64,000 nt of DNA from contig NZ_CP108002.1 of assembly GCF_041435055.1 (NCBI RefSeq), forward strand, positions 558,001 through 622,000, read 5' to 3'. Shown here in pieces: positions 49,874 through 58,958 of the stretch. The notes under the pieces were generated by a model. That model did no database searches, had not been told where the DNA came from, and saw only the letters and a program-made list of their open reading frames with translations. The position numbers and the translations under genes are program-made. This stretch comes from Streptomyces sp. NBC_00341 (GTDB lineage Bacteria; Actinomycetota; Actinomycetes; Streptomycetales; Streptomycetaceae). The number at the start of each line of letters is the position of its first letter. Position 1 is the first letter of the stretch.

Positions 49874-51922
49874 ATGCGTCATCTTCCAGCCCGTACAACC
49901 CGCACAGGCCCCCGCAGAGTCATCGGAGCGCTGACCGCAGGCCTCCTGTGCGCGGCGGGGATCGCCTTCCCCGCCGCCGCGGACTCCCCGGGACCCGCGC
50001 CCGCCCCGCCCTCCGCGGCGGGCGCGAAGGCGGACAACGGTCTTGCCCTCACACCGCCCATGGGGTTCAACAACTGGAACTCGACCCATTGCCGGGCCGA
50101 GTTCAACGAGTCGATGGTCAAGGGCATCGCGGACATCTTCGTCGAGAAGGGCCTCAAGGACGCCGGCTACCAGTACATCAATCTGGATGACTGCTGGGCC
50201 GTACCGCAGCGCAACGCGGACGGCAAACTGGAGGCCGATCCGGCGCGGTTCCCGAACGGCATCAAAGCCGTCGCGGACTACGTCCACTCAAAGGGCCTGA
50301 AGCTCGGCATCTACACCAGCGCGGGCACGAAGACCTGCGACAGTGTCGGACTTCCCGGCGCGCTCGGCCATGAGTACAGCGATGCGCAGCAGTTCGCGGA
50401 CTGGGGCGTCGACTACCTCAAGTACGACAACTGCAACAACCAGGGCGTCGACGCGAAAGAACGCTATACGACGATGCGGGACGCGCTTGCCGCAACCGGC
50501 CGGCCCATCGTCTACAGCATCTGCGAATGGGGGGAGAACAAGCCCTGGGAATGGGCGGCGGATCTCGGCAACCTCTGGCGCACGACGGGCGACATCAACG
50601 ACAGCTGGAGCAGCATGCTGTCGATCATGAAGCAGAACCTGCCGCTGGCCTCCGCAGCGGGACCGGGACACTGGAACGACCCCGACATGCTGGAGGTCGG
50701 GAACGGCGGGATGACGGACACCGAGTACCGCACCCACTTCTCCATGTGGTCGGTGATGGCCGCGCCGCTGCTCATCGGCTCCGATCTGCGCAAGGCGACG
50801 CCCGAGACGTTCGACATCCTCTCCAACCACGAGGTCATCGCGGTCGACCAGGACCCGCTGGGCAAGCAGGGGACCGTGCTCTCCTCCGACGAGGGGCGCT
50901 GGGTCGTCGCCAAGGAACTGCAGGACGGCAGCCGGGCGGTGGCGCTGTTCAACGAGACCGGGAGCGCACAGCGGATCTCGACGACGGCAGCGGCGGCGGG
51001 CTTGCCGCGAGCGGCCGCCTACACGATGCGCGACCTGTGGGAGCACACGGACTACAACACCGCGGGCGACATCTCGGCGACCGTCCCGGCGCACGGCACC
51101 GTACTGCTGCGCGTGACCGCCGGCAACGCGTGGGCCTCGCATCCCCCGGCCACCGAACTGGGTCTGAAGGGCAGCCCGCTGGTCGAGGCCGGACGTACGT
51201 CCGCGCTGACGACGACGGTCACCGACCTGGGCCGCACACCCGCGCTGAACGTCTCGGCGGCCCTCACCGGACCGTCGGGCTGGCAGGTCAGCGCGGGCTC
51301 GGCGACGACCGCCGCCGCGCTGCCCACCGGACGGGCGCTGACCACGCGCTGGCGGGTGACGCCCCCGGCCGGCACCGCGACCGGCAGCTACGACCTGACA
51401 CTCACCGCGCAGTACCGCTCCCCCACCGGCAAACGGGTCCGGTCCTCGATGCCCTTCCAGGCCCATGTGGTGGTGCCGCCACCGGCCGGCGACGGCTACC
51501 TGAGCGATCTGCCGCAGCTGTCCGCCTCCAACGGCTACGGGCCGGTCGAGAAGGACACCAGCAACGGTGAGAGCGCTGCGGGCGACGGGAACCCGCTCAC
51601 CATCGGCGGCGAGGTGTACGCGAAGGGACTGGGCGTGCACGCGGACAGCACCGTCGAGTTCTACGCGGGCGGCGCGTGCAGCGCCGTGACGGCCCGGGTC
51701 GGCGTGGACGACGAGAAGGGCGCCAAGGGGAGCGTGGCCTTCGCGATCTATGCGGACGGTACGAAGGCGGCCTCCACCGGGGTGCTGACCAACGCGATGC
51801 CGGCGCAGCCCGTCTCGGCGGACGTGGCCGGCGCGCAGGTCGTCCGTCTCGTCGTCACCGACGGCGGGGACGGCGACGACTCCGACCACGCGGACTGGGG
51901 GGATCTCCGGATCACCTGCTGA
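49874..51922 (+). CDS. Secreted GH27 alpha-galactosidase with NEW3 and NPCBM domains
   Basis: 682 residues; ATG 49874 with 'ggaggaacgtaacg' upstream. The Sec signal ends near 'AAGIAFPAAADS'. The GH27 barrel (about 55-330) has 'LTPPMGFNNWNSTHC' and 'YINLDDCWAV', the catalytic nucleophile Asp185 ('YLKYDNCNN'), the acid/base Asp240 ('WRTTGDINDSW') and 'GHWNDPDML'. An antiparallel C-domain follows, then a NEW3 domain (about 420-535) and a galactose/glycan-binding NPCBM domain (about 540-682, 'GEVYAKGLGVHADSTVEF'). It would release galactose from galacto-oligosaccharides or galactomannan. A ROK sugar kinase and LacI regulator follow on the right, though its own promoter lacks the 12-bp operator. 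Confidence 0.93.
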   Translation: MRHLPARTTRTGPRRVIGALTAGLLCAAGIAFPAAADSPGPAPAPPSAAGAKADNGLALTPPMGFNNWNSTHCRAEFNESMVKGIADIFVEKGLKDAGYQYINLDDCWAVPQRNADGKLEADPARFPNGIKAVADYVHSKGLKLGIYTSAGTKTCDSVGLPGALGHEYSDAQQFADWGVDYLKYDNCNNQGVDAKERYTTMRDALAATGRPIVYSICEWGENKPWEWAADLGNLWRTTGDINDSWSSMLSIMKQNLPLASAAGPGHWNDPDMLEVGNGGMTDTEYRTHFSMWSVMAAPLLIGSDLRKATPETFDILSNHEVIAVDQDPLGKQGTVLSSDEGRWVVAKELQDGSRAVALFNETGSAQRISTTAAAAGLPRAAAYTMRDLWEHTDYNTAGDISATVPAHGTVLLRVTAGNAWASHPPATELGLKGSPLVEAGRTSALTTTVTDLGRTPALNVSAALTGPSGWQVSAGSATTAAALPTGRALTTRWRVTPPAGTATGSYDLTLTAQYRSPTGKRVRSSMPFQAHVVVPPPAGDGYLSDLPQLSASNGYGPVEKDTSNGESAAGDGNPLTIGGEVYAKGLGVHADSTVEFYAGGACSAVTARVGVDDEKGAKGSVAFAIYADGTKAASTGVLTNAMPAQPVSADVAGAQVVRLVVTDGGDGDDSDHADWGDLRITC

Positions 51923-51930
51923 CCGGGAAG

Positions 51931-51960
51931 CCGGGTGCCCTCCGCACGGAGGGCACCCGG
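51931..51960. terminator. Hairpin with 14-bp perfect stem
   Basis: CCGGGTGCCCTCCG (51931-51944) pairs perfectly with 51947-51960 across a 2-nt spacer, 8 bp after the alpha-galactosidase stop. It directly abuts the 60-bp palindrome. Confidence 0.8.
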
Positions 51961-52020
51961 CCCGTGAGGCCGTGCCGCGTGGTCCCGACCGGTCGGGACC
52001 ACGCGGCACGGCCTCACGGG
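51961..52020. repeat. Perfect 60-bp palindrome (30-bp arms, no loop)
   Basis: Bases 51961-51990 are the exact reverse complement of 51991-52020, centred on CGACC|GGTCG, with no spacer and no mismatch. It fills the space between a hairpin terminator and the stop codon of the convergent ROK kinase. It probably acts as a bidirectional terminator, but it is longer than other hairpins here. Confidence 0.9.
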
Positions 52021-52986
52021 TCAGTACACCTGGACCGGAACCACGCCGTCCGTGCCCGTGCGGACCGCGTACGCCGCGGCGGCCGCGCCCACCAGTCCGG
52101 CGTCGTTGCCCATGACCGCGGGCGCCACGGCCAGCTGCTGGACGAACGAGAGCGTGGCGTAGCGGCGCAGGGCGCTGCGCAGCGGGGCGAACAGGATGTC
52201 GCCCGCACCGGCCACTCCCCCGCCGATCACCGCGATGTCGATCTCGACGAGGGTCGCCGTCGCGGCGATGCCCGCGGCCAGGGCCTGCGCGGCCCGCTCG
52301 AAGGAGGCCACCGCCAGCGGGTCCCCCGCCCTCGCCGCCACCGCGACCGCCGCGGCGGAGGTGTCGCCGTCCGGGCCGGGCAGCCAGCCGCTCTCCAGGG
52401 CCCTGCGGGCGATGTTGGGGCCGCTGGCGATGCGCTCGACGCAGCCGCGCGAACCGCACGGGCAGGGATCGCCGTCCAGGTCGACGCTGATGTGGCCGAT
52501 GTGACCCGCGTTGCCGCTCGGGCCGGGGCGGAGGGTGCCGCCGAGGACGAGCCCGCCGCCGACGCCGGTAGAGACCACCATGCACAGCGCGTTGTCGTAG
52601 CCGCGGGCCGCGCCCAGCCAGTGCTCGGCCGCGGTCATCGCGACCCCGTCACCGACCAGCTCGACCGGCAGCCCGCCGGTCGCCCGGCTCACCCGCTCCA
52701 CCAGCGGGAAGTCGCGCCAGCCTGGCACGTTGACCGGGCTGACCGTCCCGGCGGAGGCGTCCACGGGGCCCGCGCTGCCGATCCCGACGGCCGATGCCCG
52801 TCCCCACAGCGGGGAGCGGGTCAGCTCGGCGAGCACGTCGGCGACCGCGTCCATCACCTTGTCCCCGCTCTCGCGGGCGGGCGTCGCGCGCTGCGCGCGT
52901 ACGAGGAGCTTGCCGTTGCCGTCGACCAACGCTCCGGCGATCTTGGTGCCGCCGATGTCCAGCGCGGCTACGAGGTCGGTATGCAT
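52021..52986 (-). CDS. ROK-family sugar kinase (glucokinase-type)
   Basis: 321 residues from ATG 52986 with GGAG 9 nt upstream. Kinase hallmarks are intact: phosphate loop 'ALDIGGTKIAGALVD', 'GIGSAGPVDASAGTV', catalytic Asp in 'VGDGVAMTAAEHWLGAARG', 'VSTGVGGGLVLGG', 'GHIGHISVDLDGDPCPCGSRGCVERIASG' with the Zn-binding cysteines, and 'IDIAVIGGGVA'. No HTH, so an enzyme rather than a repressor. It would phosphorylate a hexose released by the neighbouring glycosidase. It is divergent from LacI, with the GACAACGTTGTC palindrome in its promoter region. Confidence 0.9.
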   Translation of the reverse strand: MHTDLVAALDIGGTKIAGALVDGNGKLLVRAQRATPARESGDKVMDAVADVLAELTRSPLWGRASAVGIGSAGPVDASAGTVSPVNVPGWRDFPLVERVSRATGGLPVELVGDGVAMTAAEHWLGAARGYDNALCMVVSTGVGGGLVLGGTLRPGPSGNAGHIGHISVDLDGDPCPCGSRGCVERIASGPNIARRALESGWLPGPDGDTSAAAVAVAARAGDPLAVASFERAAQALAAGIAATATLVEIDIAVIGGGVAGAGDILFAPLRSALRRYATLSFVQQLAVAPAVMGNDAGLVGAAAAAYAVRTGTDGVVPVQVY

Positions 52987-53060
52987 CGGTGTGGGCTCCG
53001 GATGGTGAGGCAGTGGGACCTGCGGCTTCAGTGAATAGTCTGCATAGTCTCCATTCAGCT

Positions 53061-53072
53061 GACAACGTTGTC
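53061..53072. promoter_or_regulatory. LacI operator GACAACGTTGTC
   Basis: A perfect 12-bp palindrome in the 183-bp divergent region, 74 bp from the ROK kinase start and 97 bp from the LacI start. The same sequence lies upstream of the secreted glycosidase at 8495-8506. The left half of the minus-strand site (TTGTC) may also act as a -35 element for the kinase gene. Confidence 0.78.
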
Positions 53073-53169
53073 CAGGGCCTATGCTCAAGGCCACAGCCTC
53101 CGGCACCCCCACGCGGTACCCTCCGTGGCCCCGCCGGACCGCCCGCACCCGACGACAGGACAGCGCACC

Positions 53170-54198
53170 GTGGCCGAGACCACCCGTCACCCCGAGCCCC
53201 GCTACGGCAACCGGCCGACCATGAAGGACGTGGCCGCGCGCGCCGGAGTGGGACTCAAGACGGTCTCCCGGGTGGTCAACAGCGAGCCGGGCGTCACACC
53301 CGACACCGAGCGCCGGGTGCAGGAGGCCATCGACGCGCTGGGCTTCCGCCGCAACGACAGCGCGCGGGTGCTGCGCAAGGGCCGCACCGCTTCCATCGGC
53401 CTCGTCCTGGAGGACCTCGCGGACCCCTTCTACGGGCCGCTGAGCCGCGCCGTGGAGGAAGTGGCACGCGCGCACGGCGCCCTGCTCATCAACGGTTCGA
53501 GCGCCGAGGACCCGGAGCGTGAGCAGGAGCTCGTCCTCGCGCTGTGCGCGCGCCGGGTCGACGGGCTCATCGTGATTCCGGCCGGCGACGACCACCGCTA
53601 CCTGGAGCAGGAGATAAAGGCAGGCATCGCGACCGTCTTCGTGGACCGTCCTGCCGGCCGGATCGATGCCGACATGGTGCTCTCCGACAGCTTCGGCGGC
53701 GCCCGCCAGGGCGTCGCCCACCTGATCGCGCACGGCCACCGCCGGATCGGCTTCATCGGCGACCAGCCCCGCATCCACACCGCCACCGAGCGGCTGCGCG
53801 GGTACCACACCGCCATGACGGACGCCGGGATAACCGTGCGGGACTCCTGGGTCTCCCTGGGCTCGACGGAACCCGAGCGGGTCCGCCTGGCGACCGAGAC
53901 GATGCTGTCGGGGCCGGAGCCGGTCACCGCGCTCTTCTCGGGCAACAACCGCGTGACGGTGACCGTGGTGCGGGTCCTGGCCGACCGGGAGCACCCGGTC
54001 GCCCTGGTCGGTTTCGACGACATCGAGCTCGCGGACCTGCTCGGCATCACCGTCATCTCCCAGGACGCCGCGGCCGTCGGCCGTACCGCGGCCGAACACC
54101 TCTTCCGCCGCCTCGACGGCGCCGACCACGCCCCGGTGCGGGTGGAGCTGCCCACCAGGCTCGTCGCACGCGGTTCCGGCGAACTGCGGCCGTCCTGA
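53170..54198 (+). CDS. LacI-family transcriptional repressor
   Basis: 342 residues from GTG 53170 ('VAETTRHPEPRYGNRPTMKDVAARAGV') with AGGA about 9 nt upstream. The HTH 'TMKDVAARAGVGLKTVSRVVNSEPGVTPDTERRVQEAIDALGFRRN' includes the hinge helix 'ARVLRKGRT'. The periplasmic-binding-protein-like sensor domain follows ('IGLVLEDLADPFYGPLSRAVEEVARAHGALLINGSS', 'GLIVIPAG', 'FVDRPAG', 'GFIGDQP'). It is divergent from a sugar kinase with the matching palindrome between them, and probably controls itself, the kinase and the glycosidase at 7-8.5 kb. Confidence 0.93.
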   Translation: MAETTRHPEPRYGNRPTMKDVAARAGVGLKTVSRVVNSEPGVTPDTERRVQEAIDALGFRRNDSARVLRKGRTASIGLVLEDLADPFYGPLSRAVEEVARAHGALLINGSSAEDPEREQELVLALCARRVDGLIVIPAGDDHRYLEQEIKAGIATVFVDRPAGRIDADMVLSDSFGGARQGVAHLIAHGHRRIGFIGDQPRIHTATERLRGYHTAMTDAGITVRDSWVSLGSTEPERVRLATETMLSGPEPVTALFSGNNRVTVTVVRVLADREHPVALVGFDDIELADLLGITVISQDAAAVGRTAAEHLFRRLDGADHAPVRVELPTRLVARGSGELRPS

Positions 54199-54229
54199 GC
54201 GGCGGCCGCAGTTCGGCAGGCGGTAGCGG

Positions 54230-55528
54230 CTACGGCGCGGTGACCGTCAGCCCGCCGCGCCGCGGTGAGGCGAAGGCGTCCAGGTCCGCGCGGGTCAGCC
54301 CGGTCAGCCGGGCCACCTCTGCGGTGTCCAGCGCTCCGCAGTCGATGCCGCGCAGCAGGTAGCCGCTGAGCGCCTTGGCGGTGGCGGGTTCGTCCATCAC
54401 GTCGCCGCCCGCCTTCGCCACGTACGCGGCGAGCCGGGCCGCGGCCTGCTCCAGTCCCTCGCGGTAGAAGGTGTAGACGGCCGCGTACCGGGTCGGCAGG
54501 TGGGCCGGGTGCATGTCCCAGCCCTGGTAGTAGGCGCGCGCCAGCGCGCGCCGGGTGAGCCCGTAGTGCAGCCGCCAGGCTTCGTGGACCTGCTCGCTCC
54601 GGCCGACGGGGAGGACGTTGGTCGAGCCGTCGGAGACCCGTACGCCGGTGCCGGCGGCGGCCACCTGCATGACGGCCTTCGCGTGGTCGGCCGCCGGGTG
54701 GTCGCTCGCCTGGTAGGCGGCGCTGACGCCGACGCAGGCGCTGTAGTCGAACGTGCCGTAGTGCAGACCGGTCGCGCGGCCCTGCGCCGCGTCGATCATC
54801 CGGGCGACCGCGGCGGTGCCGTCGGCGGCCAGGATCGACTGACTGGTCTCGATCTGGATCTCGAAGCCGATCCGTCCGGCGGGCAGGCCGTGCGCCTTCT
54901 CGAAGGCTTCGAGGAGGCGCACGAAGGCGGTGACCTGTTCCGGGTAGGTCACCTTCGGCAGGGTGAGCACCAGGCCGTCGGGAAGCCCGCCCGCCTGCAT
55001 CAGGCCGGTGAGGAAGACGTCCGTGGTGCGGATGGCCCGGTCCCGTACGGCGGCTTCCATGCACTTCATCCGGATGCCCATGTACGGGGCGGCCGTGCCG
55101 TTCCCGTACGCGTCGGCCACCAGCCGGGCCGCGCGGGCCACGGCCTCGTCCTCCTCCGCGTCGGAGCGGGGCCCGTAGCCGTCCTCGAAGTCGATCCGCA
55201 GGTCCTCGACGGGCTCCCGCTCCAGCTTGGCGCGCACCCGGTCGTGGACGGCCCCGGCGAGCTCGTCCGGGATGCCGAGAACCGCGGCGAGGGAGGCCGC
55301 GTCGGGGGCGTGCTCGTCGAGCGCCTGCAGCGCCTGGTCGCCCCAGGAACGGATGGTGCCGGCGGTGAAGGTGTCCCCCGGTACGTAGACCGTGTGGACG
55401 GGCTGACGGGTCCCGGGGTCGCCGGGGTAGCGGCGGGCGAGTTCGGCGTCCACCTCCGTGAGGGAGGCGCTGATCCCGTCGCTGACCGCTCCGGCGAGAC
55501 TCGTCGCCACCTTCTCCTGCTGACCCAT
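54230..55528 (-). CDS. DUF6986/HpcH-HpaI-type aldolase or citrate-lyase-beta-like protein
   Basis: 432 residues from ATG 55528 with 'gagggtgcgga' upstream. TIM-barrel residues of the HpcH/HpaI (CitE) superfamily are visible: 'VEDLRIDFEDGYGPRSDAEEDEAV' (acidic metal/substrate site), 'YMGIRMKCMEA', 'VLTLPKVTYPEQVTAF', 'GFEIQIETSQSILAADGTAAVARM' and 'LHYGTFDYSACVGV'. It is longer than CitE and matches DUF6986 proteins of actinomycetes. Such enzymes cleave C-C bonds of 2-oxo acids or acyl-CoA. An A+T-rich element with TATA arms (55581-55595) precedes it, a likely promoter/operator. Substrate unknown. Confidence 0.78.
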   Translation of the reverse strand: MGQQEKVATSLAGAVSDGISASLTEVDAELARRYPGDPGTRQPVHTVYVPGDTFTAGTIRSWGDQALQALDEHAPDAASLAAVLGIPDELAGAVHDRVRAKLEREPVEDLRIDFEDGYGPRSDAEEDEAVARAARLVADAYGNGTAAPYMGIRMKCMEAAVRDRAIRTTDVFLTGLMQAGGLPDGLVLTLPKVTYPEQVTAFVRLLEAFEKAHGLPAGRIGFEIQIETSQSILAADGTAAVARMIDAAQGRATGLHYGTFDYSACVGVSAAYQASDHPAADHAKAVMQVAAAGTGVRVSDGSTNVLPVGRSEQVHEAWRLHYGLTRRALARAYYQGWDMHPAHLPTRYAAVYTFYREGLEQAAARLAAYVAKAGGDVMDEPATAKALSGYLLRGIDCGALDTAEVARLTGLTRADLDAFASPRRGGLTVTAP

Positions 55529-55635
55529 TTCCGCACCCTCCACACTCTCGCTGTTTCCGCTTCCCGGAATCAACAATCCGTATAGTGAAGTTATAAGGCC
55601 GCCGTACCTGCGTCAATGGTGATCGGAAACGGTGC

Positions 55636-55667
55636 GGGGCCGCGCGGTGTGTTCACCGTGCGGCCCC
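55636..55667 (-). terminator. Hairpin terminator after etfA
   Basis: GGGGCCGCGCGGTG (55636-55649) pairs with CACCGTGCGGCCCC (55654-55667) except for one wobble pair; 4-nt loop. It lies 31 bp past the etfA stop in the transcription direction. Confidence 0.75.
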
Positions 55668-55697
55668 GGGCCGTTGGACTGTGGTGCGGGTGAGGGG

Positions 55698-56660
55698 TCA
55701 GCCCTTGCGGGCGGTGACCTCGTCGGTCAGCTGCGGCACGACGTTGAAGAGGTCACCCACCACGCCGTAGTCGACGAGGTCGAAGATCGGCGCCTCCGCG
55801 TCCTTGTTGATCGCGACGATCGTCTTCGACGTCTGCATCCCGGCCCGGTGCTGGATCGCACCCGAGATACCCGACGCGATGTACAGCTGCGGCGAGACGG
55901 ACTTACCGGTCTGGCCGACCTGGTTGGTGTGCGGGTACCAGCCCGCGTCCACCGCCGCCCGTGAGGCACCGACCGCCGCACCCAGCGAGTCCGCGAGCGC
56001 CTCGATCACCGCGAAGTTCTCCGCACCGTTGACACCCCGGCCACCCGAGACCACGATCGCGGCCTCCGTCAGCTCCGGACGCCCCGTCGACTCACGCGGG
56101 GTCCGGGAGACGACCTTCGTACCCGTGGCCTGCGCCGAGAACGACACCGTCAGGGCCTCGACGGCACCGGCCGCCGCAGCCGCCTCGACCGGGGCCGAGT
56201 TCGGCTTGACCGTGACAACCGGGACACCCCTGGAAACACGGGACCTGGTGGTGTACGAGGCGGCGAACGCGGCCTGCGTGGCAACCGGGCCCTGATCCCC
56301 GGCCTCCAGATCGACGGCGTCGGTGATGACGCCCGACCCGATCCGGACCGCGAGACGGGCCGCGATCTCCTTGGCCTCCGCCGAGGACGGCAGCAGCACC
56401 GCGGCCGGCGACACCGCGTCGAAGGCGGCCTGCAGCGCGTCCACCTTCGGCACGACCAGGTAGTCGGCGAACTCCGAGGCATCCGCCGTCAGCACCTTGA
56501 CCGCACCGTGCTCGGCGAGCGTGGCGGCGGTGTCCGCGGCACCCCGGCCCAGGGCGACAGCGACGGGCTCACCGATACGCCGGGCGAGCGTCAGCAGCTC
56601 CAGCGTGGGCTTGCGGACGGCACCGTCCACATGGTCGACATAGACAAGAACTTCAGTCAT
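55698..56660 (-). CDS. etfA: Electron transfer flavoprotein alpha subunit
   Basis: 320 residues, the normal EtfA length. The N-terminal domain starts 'MTEVLVYVDHVDGAVRKPTLELLTLARRIGEPVAVALG'. The C-terminal FAD-binding domain shows 'IVVSGGRGVNGAENFAVIEALADSLGAAVGASRAAVDAGWYPHTNQVGQTGKSVSPQLYIASGISGAIQH' and 'IVAINKDAEAPIFDLVDYGVVGD', the strongest signatures of the family. With EtfB it carries electrons from acyl-CoA dehydrogenases to the quinone pool. It follows etfB by 60 bp in one operon. Codon use is highly biased, suggesting strong expression. Confidence 0.97.
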   Translation of the reverse strand: MTEVLVYVDHVDGAVRKPTLELLTLARRIGEPVAVALGRGAADTAATLAEHGAVKVLTADASEFADYLVVPKVDALQAAFDAVSPAAVLLPSSAEAKEIAARLAVRIGSGVITDAVDLEAGDQGPVATQAAFAASYTTRSRVSRGVPVVTVKPNSAPVEAAAAAGAVEALTVSFSAQATGTKVVSRTPRESTGRPELTEAAIVVSGGRGVNGAENFAVIEALADSLGAAVGASRAAVDAGWYPHTNQVGQTGKSVSPQLYIASGISGAIQHRAGMQTSKTIVAINKDAEAPIFDLVDYGVVGDLFNVVPQLTDEVTARKG

Positions 56661-56720
56661 GGGTCTTCAATCTCCTGCGTGTACGAGAGAGGCGGGGGAG
56701 GCGAGGGGGACAGCCGGAAC

Positions 56721-57506
56721 TCAGATGAACTTCTGACCGGCCAGGAACTCCGCCAGCGCCTTGCCGCCCTCGCCCTCGTCCTTCACGATCGTGCCCGCGG
56801 TACGGGCCGGACGCGCATCCGCGGAATCGACCACGGTCCAGGAACCGCCCAGACCCACCTCACCGGCCTCGATCCCCAGATCATCCAGATCCAGCGACTC
56901 CACCGGCTTCTTCTTCGCCGCCATGATCCCCTTGAACGACGGATACCGGGCCTCGCCCGACTGGTCGGTCACCGACACCACCGCCGGCAACGACGCCTCC
57001 AACTGCTCAGAGGCCGTGTCACCGTCCCGACGACCCCGCACGACACCGCCCTCCACCGAAACCTCCGACAGCAGCGTCACCTGCGGCACCCCCAGCCGCT
57101 CCGCGAGCAGCGCCGGAACCACACCCATCGTGCCGTCCGTCGACGCCATCCCCGAGATCACCAGGTCGTAACCGGTCTTCTCGACCGCCTTCGCCAGCAC
57201 CAACGACGTACCGATCACATCCGTGCCGTGCAGATCGTCGTCCTCGACGTGAACAGCCTTGTCCGCACCCATCGACAACGCCTTGCGCAACGCGTCCTTG
57301 GCATCCTCCGGACCCACCGTCAACACGGTGACCTCCGCGTCATCGGCCCCGGCCGCGATCTGCAACGCCTGCTCGACCGCGTACTCGTCCAGCTCCGACA
57401 ACAGCCCGTCGACATCCTCACGATCCAACGTCAGGTCATCGGCGAAATGCCGGTCACCGGTCGCGTCGGGCACGTACTTCACACAGACAACGATCCTCAA
57501 GCTCAC
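56721..57506 (-). CDS. etfB: Electron transfer flavoprotein beta subunit
   Basis: 261 residues from GTG 57506 behind 'aggagag'. EtfB features: 'LRIVVCVKYVPDATGDRHF' at the N-terminus, 'DEYAVEQALQIA', the AMP-binding 'VLTVGPEDAKDALRKALSMGADKAVHV' and 'YDLVISGMASTDGTMGVVPALLAERLGVPQVT', the last corresponding to the ETF signature. It pairs with EtfA. A -10-like 'TATGCT' lies about 50-60 nt upstream on the minus strand. Confidence 0.97.
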   Translation of the reverse strand: MSLRIVVCVKYVPDATGDRHFADDLTLDREDVDGLLSELDEYAVEQALQIAAGADDAEVTVLTVGPEDAKDALRKALSMGADKAVHVEDDDLHGTDVIGTSLVLAKAVEKTGYDLVISGMASTDGTMGVVPALLAERLGVPQVTLLSEVSVEGGVVRGRRDGDTASEQLEASLPAVVSVTDQSGEARYPSFKGIMAAKKKPVESLDLDDLGIEAGEVGLGGSWTVVDSADARPARTAGTIVKDEGEGGKALAEFLAGQKFI

Positions 57507-57707
57507 GCCGGCTCTCCTACTGCATCGTCATTTCCGGGCTGCCTTGTTGCACGCAGCATAGGCGCCTGATGGGGCGATTTCCGGTCGGTGCGACCGACGC
57601 TCCGACCGTAATATTACTCGCCAGTACACCCAGTACCTGCCCCATAGGCAAGCGCTCTGAACTGTGATCTGTCCAACGCCGCCCCGCCCCGTGCCACCAA
57701 GGCGTTC

Positions 57708-58214
57708 TCAGTCTCGCAGAGCGGTGAACCGGCCCTGGTGATAGACCAGCGGGCGCCCGGACCCGGCCGGGTCCCCGACCACCGCCTGGGCGATCACGAT
57801 CCGGTGGTCCCCCGCAGGAATCCGCGCCACGACCCGGCAGACCAGCCATGCCAGCACGCCGTCCAGCAGCGGGACGCCTTCCGGGCCACTGCGCCAATAG
57901 GTGGCGGGGCCGAACCGGTCGGCACCGCTGCGCGCGAAGGTGGCGGCCAGTTCCTGCTGATGCTCGCCGAGTATGTGGACCCCTATGTGCTCCGCCTCCG
58001 CGACGACCGGCCAGCTGGAGGAGGACGTGCCCACGCCGAAGGAGATGAGCGGCGGCTCGGCGGCCACGGAGTTGAGGGAGGTCGCCGTGAAGCCGACCGG
58101 CCGGTCACCGGCGGCGGTGATCACGGCGACCCCGGCGGCGTGCTGCCGGAAGACGGAGCGCAGGAGGTCCGGGGATGCCGTCCGGGCGTTGCCGAGTCCG
58201 GGTGATGCCGTCAT
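57708..58214 (-). CDS. Flavin reductase-like (FMN-binding split-barrel) protein
   Basis: 168 residues from ATG 58214 ('MTASPGLGNARTASPDLLRS'); an ATG at 58268 would add 18 residues. Flavin_Reduct pattern: 'LLRSVFRQHAAGVAVITAAGDRPVGFTATSLNSVAAEPPLISFGVGTSSSSWPVV' (FMN phosphate loop 'TATS(L)NS'), 'HILGEHQQELAATFARSGADRF' and 'GDHRIVIAQAVVGD..GRPLVYHQGRF'. Such enzymes supply reduced FMN/FAD to two-component monooxygenases or reduce flavin for other uses. Monocistronic, 200 bp from etfB; no partner monooxygenase adjacent. Confidence 0.9.
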   Translation of the reverse strand: MTASPGLGNARTASPDLLRSVFRQHAAGVAVITAAGDRPVGFTATSLNSVAAEPPLISFGVGTSSSSWPVVAEAEHIGVHILGEHQQELAATFARSGADRFGPATYWRSGPEGVPLLDGVLAWLVCRVVARIPAGDHRIVIAQAVVGDPAGSGRPLVYHQGRFTALRD

Positions 58215-58413
58215 GGAGGTGTCGTCCTTCTGCGCGTCGGAGGTACGGGGCCGTGGATGCTCAGGCATCCGGACAGCGCGCGCTCGCGCAGCGGGCGAGA
58301 TCGACGTGGACCCGGCCGTGGAGAAGGAGTACTGGCGGCATAGCGTCAGACTGACGATGACCGGTGGGTGCGGTCAAGACCGTCCCGCAAGGTGGGAGAT
58401 GCGTCACGGTCCG

Positions 58414-58740
58414 TCATATCGCCCGCCCCAGCGCGGCCACGACATCGACGGTGCGCGGCTGTCCGGCGGCCCGTTCGACGATCCGGCCGGAGGCGTCGAG
58501 CACCAGAACGGTCGGGGTCGCACTGATGCCGAGCTCGCGCACCAGAGTGAGATGCGCCTCGGCGTCGATCTCCACGTGGGTGACGCCTTCGACCATGGCG
58601 GCCACCTCGGCGAGCGTGCGACGGGTGGCCCGGCAGGGCTGGCAGAAGGCGCTGGAGAACTGCACGAGGGTCGCCCGCTCCCCCAGTTCCACGCCGAGTT
58701 GGGCGATATCCAGTCTGTTCACCCGTACCTGCCCGTCCAT
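58414..58740 (-). CDS. Thioredoxin-family protein with CQPC active site
   Basis: 108 residues, a full thioredoxin domain without signal peptide. The active site is Cys33-Gln-Pro-Cys36 ('QFSSAFCQPCRATRRTLAEVAA') instead of CGPC, with the cis-proline in 'ISATPTVLVLDASGRIVERAAG'. The altered dipeptide suggests a different redox potential or partner from the main thioredoxin, though CQPC proteins are widespread in actinomycetes. Single gene between the flavin reductase and the divergent acyltransferase. Confidence 0.92.
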   Translation of the reverse strand: MDGQVRVNRLDIAQLGVELGERATLVQFSSAFCQPCRATRRTLAEVAAMVEGVTHVEIDAEAHLTLVRELGISATPTVLVLDASGRIVERAAGQPRTVDVVAALGRAI

Positions 58741-58958
58741 CTTCGGCCTCCTGCCAGAGCTCTGCCCAAAGAGTCAGCACCCCCGGCCGCCTGGACATTC
58801 CCGGCCGTTCCACGTGACGAGAATCTCGCGCCCCGCGCCCGCCGAGACTGGCCACCGCGACGCGCATGGGGCACGATCGGCCCAATGCCGAAAACCTACG
58901 GCTGCGTAACTTCCGCCGGGAGAACCCTCCCCAGGCGCTGAAGAAGGGTTTCCCCCAG

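Noticed and set aside
52021..54129. Single 702-codon frame covering the ROK kinase and the LacI gene on the opposite strand
   Set aside because: The N-terminal half is antisense to a clear LacI protein. The kinase starts at 52986 with its own ribosome site.
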